Translations under genes and position numbers: made by a program | Assembly (NCBI GenBank): GCA_034429975.1 | Contig: DAOUFM010000146.1 | Coordinates: 62,001 to 126,000 of the forward strand | Source of the DNA: UBA6170 sp034429975 | GTDB taxonomy: Bacteria; Chloroflexota; Anaerolineae; Anaerolineales; Anaerolineaceae | Reading direction: 5' to 3' | Length of the DNA: 64,000 nt | Notes under the pieces: model-generated | Databases searched by the model: none | What the model was told of the DNA's origin: nothing | Seen by the model: only the letters and a program-made list of their open reading frames with translations | Shown: positions 34,668-43,639 of the stretch, piece after piece | Layout: every line of letters begins with the position of its first letter | Numbering within the stretch: position 1 is the first letter of the stretch

Positions 34668-35431
34668 AAGAAAAAATTTTACAAAACCCACATTTAGACG
34701 GGAGTACTTTCTCCCTGGAAGGATCAAATAATATTGGTATTATTTTAATCCATGGATTCACCGCTACAACAATCGAAGTAAAACCATTTGCTGAATTCTT
34801 AAACGGAAAGGGTTATAGTGTATATTGCCCTCTTCTGCCTGGCCATGGTACTAGTCCGGATGAATTGAACAAAGTAACGTGGCAAGATTGGATTACAGCA
34901 GTCGAGCAAATAATCCAATTGGCAAGACAAAATCACTCAATTATATTTTTAGGGGGTGAATCGATGGGTGGTGTAATTGCCTGTTTTTTAGCTGAGCAGT
35001 ATCCTGATATTAGAGGGCTACTATTATTTGCACCAGCATTAAAAGTAGATTTTTTAAATTTATCGCAATTTATTCGACTTTTTAAGAAATTTATGCCAAA
35101 AAAGAATATCAAGGAAATTCCAGAAGATGGAAAGTTCCCCTGGCAAGGCTATAAAGTAAATCCTACTCAGGCAGCATACCAGTTCTATTTATTGCAAAAA
35201 ATAACAAAAAAGAAACTAAATCTTATTACTCAACCAGCAATAATTTTTCAAGGGAAGCTTGATCAAACCATTTCACCTGATAGTTCAAATTTTCTTTACA
35301 ATGAAATTAAATCAGAAGAGAAAGAATTATTATTATTGGAAAAATCAGAACATTGTGTTTTATTGGATATTGAATTTGATTTTATCGCACGCAAATCTTT
35401 AGATTTTATTCAAAAACATAGTTTACATTAA
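34664..35431 (+). CDS. Alpha/beta hydrolase, carboxylesterase/monoacylglycerol lipase type
   Basis: A 255-residue alpha/beta hydrolase. The oxyanion-hole region is ILIHGFTATT, and the nucleophile elbow GGESMGG, the acid in FQGKLDQTISP and the His in EKSEHCVLLD complete the triad. The lengths fit the Est30/monoglyceride lipase group that hydrolyses short or medium-chain esters. The start overlaps the larA stop (ATGA), so both are co-translated; a shared substrate such as a hydroxyacyl ester is possible but unproven. There is no signal peptide. Confidence 0.85.
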   Translation: MKEKILQNPHLDGSTFSLEGSNNIGIILIHGFTATTIEVKPFAEFLNGKGYSVYCPLLPGHGTSPDELNKVTWQDWITAVEQIIQLARQNHSIIFLGGESMGGVIACFLAEQYPDIRGLLLFAPALKVDFLNLSQFIRLFKKFMPKKNIKEIPEDGKFPWQGYKVNPTQAAYQFYLLQKITKKKLNLITQPAIIFQGKLDQTISPDSSNFLYNEIKSEEKELLLLEKSEHCVLLDIEFDFIARKSLDFIQKHSLH

Positions 35432-35452
35432 AATGATGGAAATTCTTTAGGT

Positions 35453-35458
35453 TATAAT
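35453..35458 (+). promoter_or_regulatory. Candidate -10 element for the Gls24-nusB operon
   Basis: TATAAT at 35453-35458 lies 38 bases before the Gls24 ATG, in a 65-base gap that also has a strong AAGGAG ribosome binding site. No matching -35 box was found. Confidence 0.35.
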
Positions 35459-35496
35459 ATCAATTATTAATGATAGAACTTTAAAAAGGAGAAAAA

Positions 35497-35850
35497 ATGA
35501 CAACGACTTCAAACACTCCTGGAAAAACTACAATCGCACTTGATGTATTGGTTACGATTGCTAAACTAACTGCCCTTTCTGTAGATGGTGTTAGCAGAAT
35601 GGCGACCGTTCCAGCTGATGTAAACCGCCTATTTAAACGAGGTTCCAGTGAAGGGGTAAAGCTTAGCGTAGACGACGATTTAGTTTATGCAGACCTGTTT
35701 GTAATCCTAAAACAAGGCTATAACGTTCGCGAAGTCTCTCATAAAATTCAATCCAATGTTTCAAGGGCAATTTCTGAGATGGTTGGAATGGATGTCGGTA
35801 AGATCAACATTCATGTAGAAGATATTAATATCGAGAACTCTGATCAGTGA
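35497..35850 (+). CDS. Asp23/Gls24 family protein
   Basis: A 117-residue Asp23/Gls24 domain protein: VLVTIAKLTALSVDGVSRMA at the start of the domain and the amphipathic YADLFVILKQGYNVREVSHK region fit the family, which is linked to envelope stress and membrane-surface networks in Gram-positive bacteria. AAGGAG precedes the ATG. The pairing with nusB 4 bases downstream is a common arrangement in Firmicutes and Chloroflexota, where the gene is often called amaP- or yqhY-like. Confidence 0.88.
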   Translation: MTTTSNTPGKTTIALDVLVTIAKLTALSVDGVSRMATVPADVNRLFKRGSSEGVKLSVDDDLVYADLFVILKQGYNVREVSHKIQSNVSRAISEMVGMDVGKINIHVEDINIENSDQ

Positions 35851-35854
35851 TTTT

Positions 35855-36286
35855 ATGAAAGCACGCACAAAAGCCAGAGGTATTGCTTTACAAGTACTCT
35901 ATGAGTTTGATGTAACAGAGCATTCTCCTTACGCTTCTTTGGAATATCGTTTAGAAGAAGATCCAATAGATGCTAATTTGGTGCAATTTACTACGGATAT
36001 AGTATCCGGAGTTATTCCTATTATTGATCTATTGGATGAATTAATTGCAGTCCATGCTCCAGAATGGCCGATGGATCAATTAGCCATTGTTGATCGCAAT
36101 ATTCTCAGGATCGCTTTATGGGAATTTGCAGTCGAGAAATGCACCCCAGTAAAAGTTGCGATTAATGAAGCCATCGAACTTTCAAAAACTTATGGATCAG
36201 ATTCCACTCCTCGATTTGTAAATGGAGTCCTTGGAAGCCTGGCAAATCAATTAAATGAGATCGAACAAAAACTGAAATTATTATAA
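35855..36286 (+). CDS. nusB: Transcription antitermination factor NusB
   Basis: A 143-residue all-helical protein. The N-terminus ARGIALQVLYEFD and the C-terminal AIVDRNILRIALWEF, KVAINEAIELSKTYG and RFVNGVLGSLA are standard NusB motifs. NusB with NusE binds boxA RNA and supports rRNA transcription antitermination. It is co-transcribed with the Gls24 gene. The length is standard. Confidence 0.94.
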   Translation: MKARTKARGIALQVLYEFDVTEHSPYASLEYRLEEDPIDANLVQFTTDIVSGVIPIIDLLDELIAVHAPEWPMDQLAIVDRNILRIALWEFAVEKCTPVKVAINEAIELSKTYGSDSTPRFVNGVLGSLANQLNEIEQKLKLL

Positions 36287-36305
36287 AAAGAATATTGAGA
36301 GCAAT

Positions 36306-38756
36306 ATGAAAACCTTCAAAAAAAATTATTTTCTTAAGCTTTTCACATTAATTATCTTATTAAGTTTTTTGGTTTCTAGTTGTTCTCAATTCACTCTTGA
36401 CCTCCCGATCGAAGGGATAGAAGAAAAAACCGAACAATACTACCAAAACCTTCCATATACCGAGGTTGAATTTGATTTGGTTATTCCAAAATCAATTCAG
36501 GAAGAAATAGTATTCGAAGTTGTTGATGATATTACGGGTATTGAATTAAACCCTGCAAGATATTTAATGGAGAAATTAGACGATAATCACTATCGCATAA
36601 TTCTTCCTGTTCAAGTCCCGTCAATTATTAAGTATAGATTTTACAGAAATAATAATTTGCCTATTTATGAAACCGATTCTGATAATCAACTAATTGAATA
36701 TCGTATGGCTTATATCAACACACCGGCTAATATAGCTAATCAATTGATTAATTGGGCTGATGAGCAATACGCTTATAAATACGGTACTGTTAAAGGACAA
36801 ATTATTAACAGCGAAACAAAATCACCTATCCCAAATGCATTGATAATTATTGGAGGTATGCATAGCTACACGAATTCTTTAGGTCAATTTGTTGTTAACA
36901 ACCTTCCCCCAGGTAAACATAATTTATTGGTTATGTGCACAGATGGTGAATATTCAATCTTTCAACAGGAAGCTGTTGTTGGTGAAGGGTTAACAACTCC
37001 TGCATCAATAGGCGTTCAGGCGTCAAAATTTGTAAAAATTACATTTATAGTTAAAACTCCAGCAAACAATCCTGCTGAAGCATCAATTCGTATGTTGGGA
37101 AATACTTACCAATTGGGTAATATTTTTGGAAATATTTATAATGGTACGAGTATTGCCCCAGCACGAGCTCCAAAGTTGTCTTTATTATCGAATGGGAACT
37201 ATTCAATAACAATGAATCTGCCAAGTGGATTTGATTTGCATTACAAATACTCCATGGGTGATGGCTTCTGGAATGCTGAACTAGACCAAAATAATAATTT
37301 TGTTGTAAGAAAACTCGTCATACCAGATCAGGATACTGTGGTTAATGATGCAATTTATAGCTGGACCTCCTCAGGTACTGATGGCGTTGAATTTACGGTG
37401 AAAGTTCCTGAATTTACTCCGAAAGAAGATAAAATCTCCATTCAATTTGATAGTTTTGGTTGGTCACCACCTATTCAAATGTGGAAAGTAAATGACAATC
37501 AATGGAATTATCGATTATTCGGTCCCTACCATTTGGTGAGTAAAATTAATTATCGGTTTTGTAGAAATGATGCATGTGGGATAGCTGATGATGGTTCAGC
37601 CCCAATAAACGGATATTCATTTGACACCTCTTCCCTCCCAACTAGTTTGAATATTAATGTTACAGAATGGAAAGGGTTATATTCATATAACTTTTCCTAT
37701 CCTTTAGCAACCGAAGCCGTCAAACCTCGTGACGTTGATTTTGTTACTGGCTTTTCTTTAACAAATAATTACAATGTTTATACGCCAATTTACTCAGAAT
37801 CGGCATTTAAAATTATTAAAGAAACGAGTGCTAACACTGTTATTATTCCTTTCAAATGGACTTTGCAATCTATTAATCCGGTTTCTTTTTCTCCAGTAAC
37901 GGGTGAAAATCCATTGTGGAAAGATTTAATTTTAATGATCCAAAAATCACAATCACAAGGACTAAATGTATGGTTATCGCCAGAAGTTGAAATCACCCCC
38001 AATGTAGTAAAACAAATCTCTCAGGGTCAATTAAATGAAAATTGGTTAAGCGAATTTTCAACTCAATATTTGGAATATTTATATTTTGCTGCTGATCTGG
38101 CGAAATACATGGACATTGAAGGGCTGGTATTTCCAACAGATGTTATTCACTTAGCGAATTTTGAAAATTATGGTGAGCTATCTCAGATACTTGTAACTGA
38201 CTTGAGTAGTAATATAGAAAATATTCGAAACCGATTTCCAAAGAAAATCTATTTGGCAATTAATTTAAACCAAACACAGGATAGTATGATTTTTCAGTTT
38301 GCTGATGGATTCATCGTCTCACCGATGATTGATTTCACTCAATCAATAGAAAATGCAAATTATGATTTGATATTTCGGACTTACTTAGAAGATATTGTTT
38401 ATTCACAACTTTCTTCTTACCACAAACCGGTTTACCTTCTTATAAACTTCCCTTCGATCAAAGGCGCAGAAAAAGGGTGTGTCATGGTTGAAGACGAATG
38501 TTATTCATATAACATTATCAATAAGGTTGGGAATGGTCTAAATGTCAACTTTTTTGAAACTGACATGGAAATTCAAGCTAAATTATACGATGCAGCTTTC
38601 CAAGGGATGAATGAGATAGATTGGATCAGTGGAATTATCTCAAATGAATTCAACACGCAAGTATCCTTAATGGATTATTCCAGTTCTGTTCGTGGTAAAC
38701 CAGCTTTTAATATTATTATGGCTTGGTATCCAAAAATATTGGGGATTGATCAATAA
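36306..38756 (+). CDS. Large lipoprotein with carbohydrate-binding-like domains and a TIM-barrel-like C-terminus
   Basis: An 816-residue exported protein. Lipobox LVSSC places the lipidated Cys at 26. Residues 155-225 look like a carboxypeptidase-regulatory-like Ig fold (GTVKGQIINSETKSPIPNAL). Residues about 245-355 resemble a CBM20-type starch-binding module (VKITFIVKTPANNPAEASIR, HYKYSMGDGFWNAEL), and about 355-450 a related one. From about 475 the pattern of alternating strands and helices (TGFSLTNNYNVY, NTVIIPFKWT, LNVWLSPEVEI, GLVFPTDVIH) suggests a GH113-like barrel. Polysaccharide binding or hydrolysis at the cell surface is inferred. It follows nusB by 19 bases. Confidence 0.6.
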   Translation: MKTFKKNYFLKLFTLIILLSFLVSSCSQFTLDLPIEGIEEKTEQYYQNLPYTEVEFDLVIPKSIQEEIVFEVVDDITGIELNPARYLMEKLDDNHYRIILPVQVPSIIKYRFYRNNNLPIYETDSDNQLIEYRMAYINTPANIANQLINWADEQYAYKYGTVKGQIINSETKSPIPNALIIIGGMHSYTNSLGQFVVNNLPPGKHNLLVMCTDGEYSIFQQEAVVGEGLTTPASIGVQASKFVKITFIVKTPANNPAEASIRMLGNTYQLGNIFGNIYNGTSIAPARAPKLSLLSNGNYSITMNLPSGFDLHYKYSMGDGFWNAELDQNNNFVVRKLVIPDQDTVVNDAIYSWTSSGTDGVEFTVKVPEFTPKEDKISIQFDSFGWSPPIQMWKVNDNQWNYRLFGPYHLVSKINYRFCRNDACGIADDGSAPINGYSFDTSSLPTSLNINVTEWKGLYSYNFSYPLATEAVKPRDVDFVTGFSLTNNYNVYTPIYSESAFKIIKETSANTVIIPFKWTLQSINPVSFSPVTGENPLWKDLILMIQKSQSQGLNVWLSPEVEITPNVVKQISQGQLNENWLSEFSTQYLEYLYFAADLAKYMDIEGLVFPTDVIHLANFENYGELSQILVTDLSSNIENIRNRFPKKIYLAINLNQTQDSMIFQFADGFIVSPMIDFTQSIENANYDLIFRTYLEDIVYSQLSSYHKPVYLLINFPSIKGAEKGCVMVEDECYSYNIINKVGNGLNVNFFETDMEIQAKLYDAAFQGMNEIDWISGIISNEFNTQVSLMDYSSSVRGKPAFNIIMAWYPKILGIDQ

Positions 38757-38778
38757 TATTTGGAATTGCTCTGCCTGA

Positions 38779-39537
38779 TTATTTAGGCGTAGAAATATAA
38801 AGCATAATAATTGATGAAAGTATTAAAAAAGGTGCATAGGGTATCGGAATAAGTATTTCATATTTTTTTAATATTTTCAAAATGATAATAAAAATCAGGC
38901 TAAAAAAGCCGCCTAACATGATTGCAAAAAACAATAATACGGCGATTCTAGGCCATCCAAATAAAAGCCCAAGAATAGCAGAAAAATTAACATCACCATA
39001 GCCTAATGCGACCTCCTCAACCGTCTCACCTCTTCTTTTTGACATCCATTTTGTAAAAAGAATTCCTAATAAATATAAAATATACATCAACAAAAATCCC
39101 GCTCCACCACCCAGCAAGGAGTTTTTCCATCCATTTAGAATTATTCCAAAAATAAGAAATAGAATCCCCCCAAAAACCATTACTGGATGGAGGATTAATC
39201 GATATTCGAAATCTATAACAAAAACAAGTGTTAGAAAACTAAGAATTATGATTGCAAATGTTGCTCCAGCAAATTTTGGTGGAAATAGATATAATAGAAC
39301 ATATGTTATAATTATGGCAAATAAAACAAAAAATCTTCGCTTTCGGGGTGGTTCATGGCAATTTGGACAATTCTGAAAAAGAAAGTACGTTGAAAAATTT
39401 ACGGTTTGATTGCATTTAAGACAAACAGGAGAAAATATTAACTTCCTCTGAGCAGGCAAACTATCAGCCAGATGGTTTATCAAAAAACTAACAATAATTG
39501 CTAAAGGTATAATCCAGATTAAATTAACAAAATTCAT
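38779..39537 (-). CDS. Prepilin peptidase (type IV leader peptidase, A24)
   Basis: A 252-residue membrane protein with about seven helices. The cytoplasmic zinc-binding loop has CLKC and CPNC, and the two catalytic aspartates are in VIDFEYRLI and GYGDVNF, as in bifunctional PilD/TadV-type peptidases that cleave type IV pilin or Com pseudopilin leader peptides. No pilin genes are adjacent. comEA at 58560 may belong to the same DNA-uptake or pilus system. It is divergent from the helicase gene with a 40-base gap. Confidence 0.9.
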   Translation of the reverse strand: MNFVNLIWIIPLAIIVSFLINHLADSLPAQRKLIFSPVCLKCNQTVNFSTYFLFQNCPNCHEPPRKRRFFVLFAIIITYVLLYLFPPKFAGATFAIIILSFLTLVFVIDFEYRLILHPVMVFGGILFLIFGIILNGWKNSLLGGGAGFLLMYILYLLGILFTKWMSKRRGETVEEVALGYGDVNFSAILGLLFGWPRIAVLLFFAIMLGGFFSLIFIIILKILKKYEILIPIPYAPFLILSSIIMLYISTPK

Positions 39538-39577
39538 GAAGTAACCTATTTTTTTTAATTCTTAATAAAATAATTAT

Positions 39578-42127
39578 ATGCTAAAAGAAAGCCATACCAA
39601 AACCTTTTATGACAAATGGATTAATTCTCCTGAGAATTCAGACAACATATCCCACGTCCATATCACAAAGGCATTTTCTGGAAATTTTGAAGATTATCCA
39701 AGTTTTTTAAATCCAAATTTAATAAAGTTATTACAAAATCTGGGCATTTCCAAGCTTTATTCTCATCAAGCCCAGGCGATCAATGAAGTTAACCAAGGAA
39801 ATAATATCGTTGTCACAACCGGCCCATCCAGTGGAAAATCATTGATCTTTATAATACCGATGCTAAATCATTTATTTAATAGTAACCCTGCAAATACATT
39901 GTTATTGTTTCCAACAAAAGCATTGGCCTACGACCAATATAATCATATAAATAAATTTCTTGAGTTTGGAAGTAAGGAACCATTCAAATCCAACAAATTG
40001 ATTAATAAAATAAATGTTTATGATGGCGACACTCCAATAGAAAAACGATCAATCATTCGGAAAAACTCACAAATCATTCTGACAAATCCAGATATGCTGC
40101 ATCTCGGGATTCTTCCAAATCATATGCTGTGGGAAAAATACTTCGAAAATTTACAATATATCGTTCTCGATGAAGCCCATTATTATCGGGGAATTTTTGG
40201 ATCCCACATAGCAAACGTACTCAGGAGGCTGAAAAGAATATTAACTTTATATAACCAGAAACCAGTTTTTATTTGTACCTCTGCTACAATCGGTAATCCA
40301 TTAGAATTTTTGAACAGTTTGGTTGAGGAAGAATTTTCTCACATTCATTATGATTCCTCTCCAAAAGGCAGGAAACTGATCACATTTTACAATCCTCCGG
40401 TTATCAATGAAGAATTAGGAATACGCAAAAGCTGCCAAAGCGTAACTCTAAATATTATTCAAGATTTTTTGCATAATAACACGCCAACTTTAGTTTTTCA
40501 GGGAACTAGAAAAGAAGTTGAAAAGAGCCTTAAAGCCTTATCAGAAATTGAGGGCAATAAAGAATTCGCCTCGTACAGAAGTGGTTACCTGGCTGCTGAT
40601 AGAAGAAACATTGAAGACAAGTTTCGTTCTGGCAAAATACAAGTTTTGTTCTCAACCAATGCATTAGAAATGGGAATTGATATCGGTGGATTAAAAAGCG
40701 TGATCCTGACTGGCTACCCCGGTTCGATTGCATCCACACTTCAGCAAATAGGGAGAGCGGGTAGAGAACAAAATGAATCAATTGCCATACTGGTAGCCTC
40801 ATCAAATCCAATCGATCAATATATTATTAAAAGACCTGAGTATTTACTTTTAAATAATCCTGAAAAAGCATTAATTAATCCCAACAATTTTAATATTTTA
40901 TTAAATCATTTAAAATTATCCATTTCTGAAATTAGTTTTATTGAAGGCGAAAAGTTTGGTAATTTGGATTGGGACCAAATTAAGTTAGTGATAAATCAAT
41001 TATTAGAAAACGGAAATATTTTAAAAATCGGGAATAAATACATTTCTGATAAAAATAATTCAAATTCTCTACCTTTTTCCTTACGTAATATGAGCTCAAT
41101 CACTATGAAACTTATCAATATCACTAAAGGGAAAGATTTATTGATTGGAGACATTGATTATGCCAGTAGCCTTTGGATGGTTCATCCACAGGCAATTTAT
41201 TTTCATTTGGGAGATCAGTTTCGCGTTAGTGAAATTAATTTTGAAAATCATGAAGTTTATTTATTAGAAAATAATTCTAACTACTTTACTGAACCAAAAA
41301 TTGAAAAAACATATGAAGTAATCGAAGTTTTTCTGGAGAGAAATTTTGGATATTTTCAATTGAACTTTGGTAATATTCGAATTACTCAAAAAGTTAGCGG
41401 TTATAAAGAAATTTTGTGGGAAAATCGGCAAGTAATTGGAGAATACGAACTAGATTTACCAGAAACAATTTTAGAAACAGAAGCATTTTGGTTTAGCCTT
41501 CCAGATGAATTAATAAATGTTTTGATTTCAGAAAAAAAATGGCTAAATCATTCTAACGATTATGGCCCTGGGTGGAACGAATATTCAAAAAATATTAGAA
41601 AGAGAGACAACTTCACTTGCCAAAATTGTGGTGCAGTTGAACGGAATAGTAGTTTTCATGTACATCACAAAAGACCTATAAAACTATTTTCAACAATAGA
41701 AGAGGCGAACATTCCAAGTAATCTTATTACTTTATGCCCAACATGTCATCGCAAGGCTGAAATCCAGGTTCGGGTTCGGAGTGGAATGGCTGGGTTAGCT
41801 TTTTTGCTAAATAATTTGGCTCCTGTCTTTATTATGAGTAGTCCAGGTGACTTAAGTGTAATTATCGATTCTAAAAATACGATAACAGGAATTAAAAATT
41901 CGATAATTTTATATGACAATATGGCTTTTGGCTTAGGATTAAGTAAAGAAATCTTTCAGAACTTTGATCATATTTTGTTGGAAATGTACCAACATGTAAA
42001 AAGCTGTGGTTGTTTTCAGGGGTGCCCTTCCTGTGTTGGTCCTATCTCTGACGAAGGTTATGGAGGAAAAGGAGAAACCATACGAATATTAGAATTATTA
42101 ACGGATTTGATAAATGGACTCAAATAA
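39578..42127 (+). CDS. mrfA: MrfA-like (YprA) DEAD/DEAH helicase with an embedded HNH nuclease motif
   Basis: An 849-residue superfamily 2 helicase. Walker A GPSSGKS (82-88), DEAH (198-201), motif III TSATIG and motif VI QQIGRAGRE are intact. The C-terminal Cys cluster KSCGCFQGCPSCVG near 810 is a MrfA hallmark. Between them is an HNH motif: CQNC (681-684), HVHHK (694-698) and SNLITLCPTCH (713-724), with zinc-binding pairs and the Asn and both His present. In B. subtilis, MrfA acts with MrfB in mitomycin C adduct repair. The next gene is the MrfB-like exonuclease, overlapping by 14 bases. The HNH insertion may add an incision step. Confidence 0.85.
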   Translation: MLKESHTKTFYDKWINSPENSDNISHVHITKAFSGNFEDYPSFLNPNLIKLLQNLGISKLYSHQAQAINEVNQGNNIVVTTGPSSGKSLIFIIPMLNHLFNSNPANTLLLFPTKALAYDQYNHINKFLEFGSKEPFKSNKLINKINVYDGDTPIEKRSIIRKNSQIILTNPDMLHLGILPNHMLWEKYFENLQYIVLDEAHYYRGIFGSHIANVLRRLKRILTLYNQKPVFICTSATIGNPLEFLNSLVEEEFSHIHYDSSPKGRKLITFYNPPVINEELGIRKSCQSVTLNIIQDFLHNNTPTLVFQGTRKEVEKSLKALSEIEGNKEFASYRSGYLAADRRNIEDKFRSGKIQVLFSTNALEMGIDIGGLKSVILTGYPGSIASTLQQIGRAGREQNESIAILVASSNPIDQYIIKRPEYLLLNNPEKALINPNNFNILLNHLKLSISEISFIEGEKFGNLDWDQIKLVINQLLENGNILKIGNKYISDKNNSNSLPFSLRNMSSITMKLINITKGKDLLIGDIDYASSLWMVHPQAIYFHLGDQFRVSEINFENHEVYLLENNSNYFTEPKIEKTYEVIEVFLERNFGYFQLNFGNIRITQKVSGYKEILWENRQVIGEYELDLPETILETEAFWFSLPDELINVLISEKKWLNHSNDYGPGWNEYSKNIRKRDNFTCQNCGAVERNSSFHVHHKRPIKLFSTIEEANIPSNLITLCPTCHRKAEIQVRVRSGMAGLAFLLNNLAPVFIMSSPGDLSVIIDSKNTITGIKNSIILYDNMAFGLGLSKEIFQNFDHILLEMYQHVKSCGCFQGCPSCVGPISDEGYGGKGETIRILELLTDLINGLK

Positions 42128-43331
42128 CAAGAAGAGACTTAACTCATTAGGATTGTACTTCGGTGCAAAAGATGGTTTTAAATTTAAAACAAATGCTAAC
42201 CTTTCAAGCTCCGTTCTTGAAGGAGTTGTAACTGAAAATGTCTTTGGAACCGTTTTTTTTCAAGAAAAAAGATACCGAAATTATTATCAACACGGCTTGG
42301 TAAGATTGAATCAATTTGAAGAAATTAATAATACTGTTTATCTTCCGGATCTTAGTGATAAATTAAATTTATCAGATTGCGCATTCCTTGATACAGAAAC
42401 AACTGGCCTTTCCTATTCGGGTGGAACTTTTGCATTTATGGTTGGTGTTGGTTATTTCGAAAATAATGAGTTCCAGTTACGGCAATATTTCCTTCGTAAT
42501 CCTAACGATGAAGCAGCCACTTTACTTGATTTAGAGAATTTACTTTCAAAATTCCAAGTTCTTGTCAGTTATAACGGGATTTCTTTCGATCTTCCAATCC
42601 TTAAATCAAGATTTATTTATCAACGAATTCCATCTGATATAAAAGAAAAGAAAAATATTGACTTATTAAAATATGCCCGAATATTATTTAAATACCAATT
42701 TGAAGACCGATCATTAAAAAGTATTGAAAAAAATGTTATTAAGTTTGCTAGATCTGAAGATGAAATCCCTGGATATCTAGCGCCATTAATTTATCAAGAA
42801 TATTTAGAGACAAAGAATGTTCAGTCAATATTGAGGGTTTTTTATCACAATGCCATGGATATTGTTTCTTTGGCTGCCTTACTTTACATTTTCTGTGAAA
42901 TATCTCTTAAGAATAAAGACCATTTTAATAATTTTGAAACATTGAATTTCTCACTCGGAAAGCATTATGAAAAAAAACTCAATTATCCCAAAGCAGTCGA
43001 TTTATTTCATAAAGCTATCGAGCAAAATAATCTTTCGCAGCCTTATTTAATAAAATGTTATTTGTCGATTGCAAGCATTTATAAAAAACAATTGAGATAT
43101 CAAGATGCTGAGATTTTTTGGGAAAAAGCGGCAGATTTAGATAATATCGATGCCCTGATTGAATTGGCTAAAGTCAATGAGCATAAATTCAATAATCCCA
43201 ATTTAGCAATCAATTATTGTAAAAAAGCTTTATTAATATTACAAAATGATATAAATTCTATTTATAGGGAATACTTGAAGAAGGAAATAGATTATCGTAT
43301 GGCAAGGCTGCAAAAGAAGGTGAATAAATGA
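42114..43331 (+). CDS. mrfB: MrfB-like (YprB) DnaQ-fold exonuclease with C-terminal TPR-like repeats
   Basis: A 405-residue protein. The RNase H-like exonuclease core has the DEDD residues: FLDTETTGL, VSYNGISFDLP and YHNAMDIVSLA. The last 130 residues are helical repeats resembling TPRs (LNFSLGKHYEKKLNYPKAVD, then ASIYKKQLRYQDAEIFW). This matches YprB/MrfB, the partner of the upstream helicase in B. subtilis. The start overlaps the helicase stop by 14 bases, so the two proteins are made together. It overlaps the DUF2007 gene by 4 bases at its 3' end. Confidence 0.85.
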   Translation: MDSNNKKRLNSLGLYFGAKDGFKFKTNANLSSSVLEGVVTENVFGTVFFQEKRYRNYYQHGLVRLNQFEEINNTVYLPDLSDKLNLSDCAFLDTETTGLSYSGGTFAFMVGVGYFENNEFQLRQYFLRNPNDEAATLLDLENLLSKFQVLVSYNGISFDLPILKSRFIYQRIPSDIKEKKNIDLLKYARILFKYQFEDRSLKSIEKNVIKFARSEDEIPGYLAPLIYQEYLETKNVQSILRVFYHNAMDIVSLAALLYIFCEISLKNKDHFNNFETLNFSLGKHYEKKLNYPKAVDLFHKAIEQNNLSQPYLIKCYLSIASIYKKQLRYQDAEIFWEKAADLDNIDALIELAKVNEHKFNNPNLAINYCKKALLILQNDINSIYREYLKKEIDYRMARLQKKVNK

Positions 43332-43639
43332 GTGATTATAAATTGTTGTACAAGAGTTATGGGATGTTGGATGCAAAATCTATTCAAATCTTGTTGGAAT
43401 CATTTAATATTCCCTCAAAAGCCTATCAAGAAAGCGCTGGTGTTGCGTTAGGGCTTACCATAGGTGGTTTAGGCTCTGCAAACATTTATGTAAAAGAAGA
43501 TGATTTTGAAGCTGCTCAGAAAATTATTTCATTAATGGAAAAAGGAGATCTACAGGCCCCTGATGTTGAAATTGAAGATCAAGTTGAGCCAGTAGATGAC
43601 CTTGAGGATCTGGAAATAAATGACAATTTAGAGGATTAA
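43328..43639 (+). CDS. DUF2007 domain protein
   Basis: A 103-residue protein. Residues 4-70 carry the DUF2007 (putative signal transducing protein) pattern LLYKSYGMLDAKSIQILLES, IPSKAYQESAG and a VKEDDFEAAQKII segment. DUF2007 is a small ferredoxin-like fold of unknown function. The last 30 residues are highly acidic. ATG overlaps the mrfB stop by 4 bases, so it belongs to the helicase-exonuclease operon. Its stop overlaps the convergent aminotransferase gene by 4 bases. Confidence 0.8.
   Translation: MSDYKLLYKSYGMLDAKSIQILLESFNIPSKAYQESAGVALGLTIGGLGSANIYVKEDDFEAAQKIISLMEKGDLQAPDVEIEDQVEPVDDLEDLEINDNLED

Noticed and set aside
38757..38778. Terminator between the large lipoprotein and prepilin peptidase genes
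   Set aside because: GCCT/AGGC gives only a 4-bp stem with no proper T-run.
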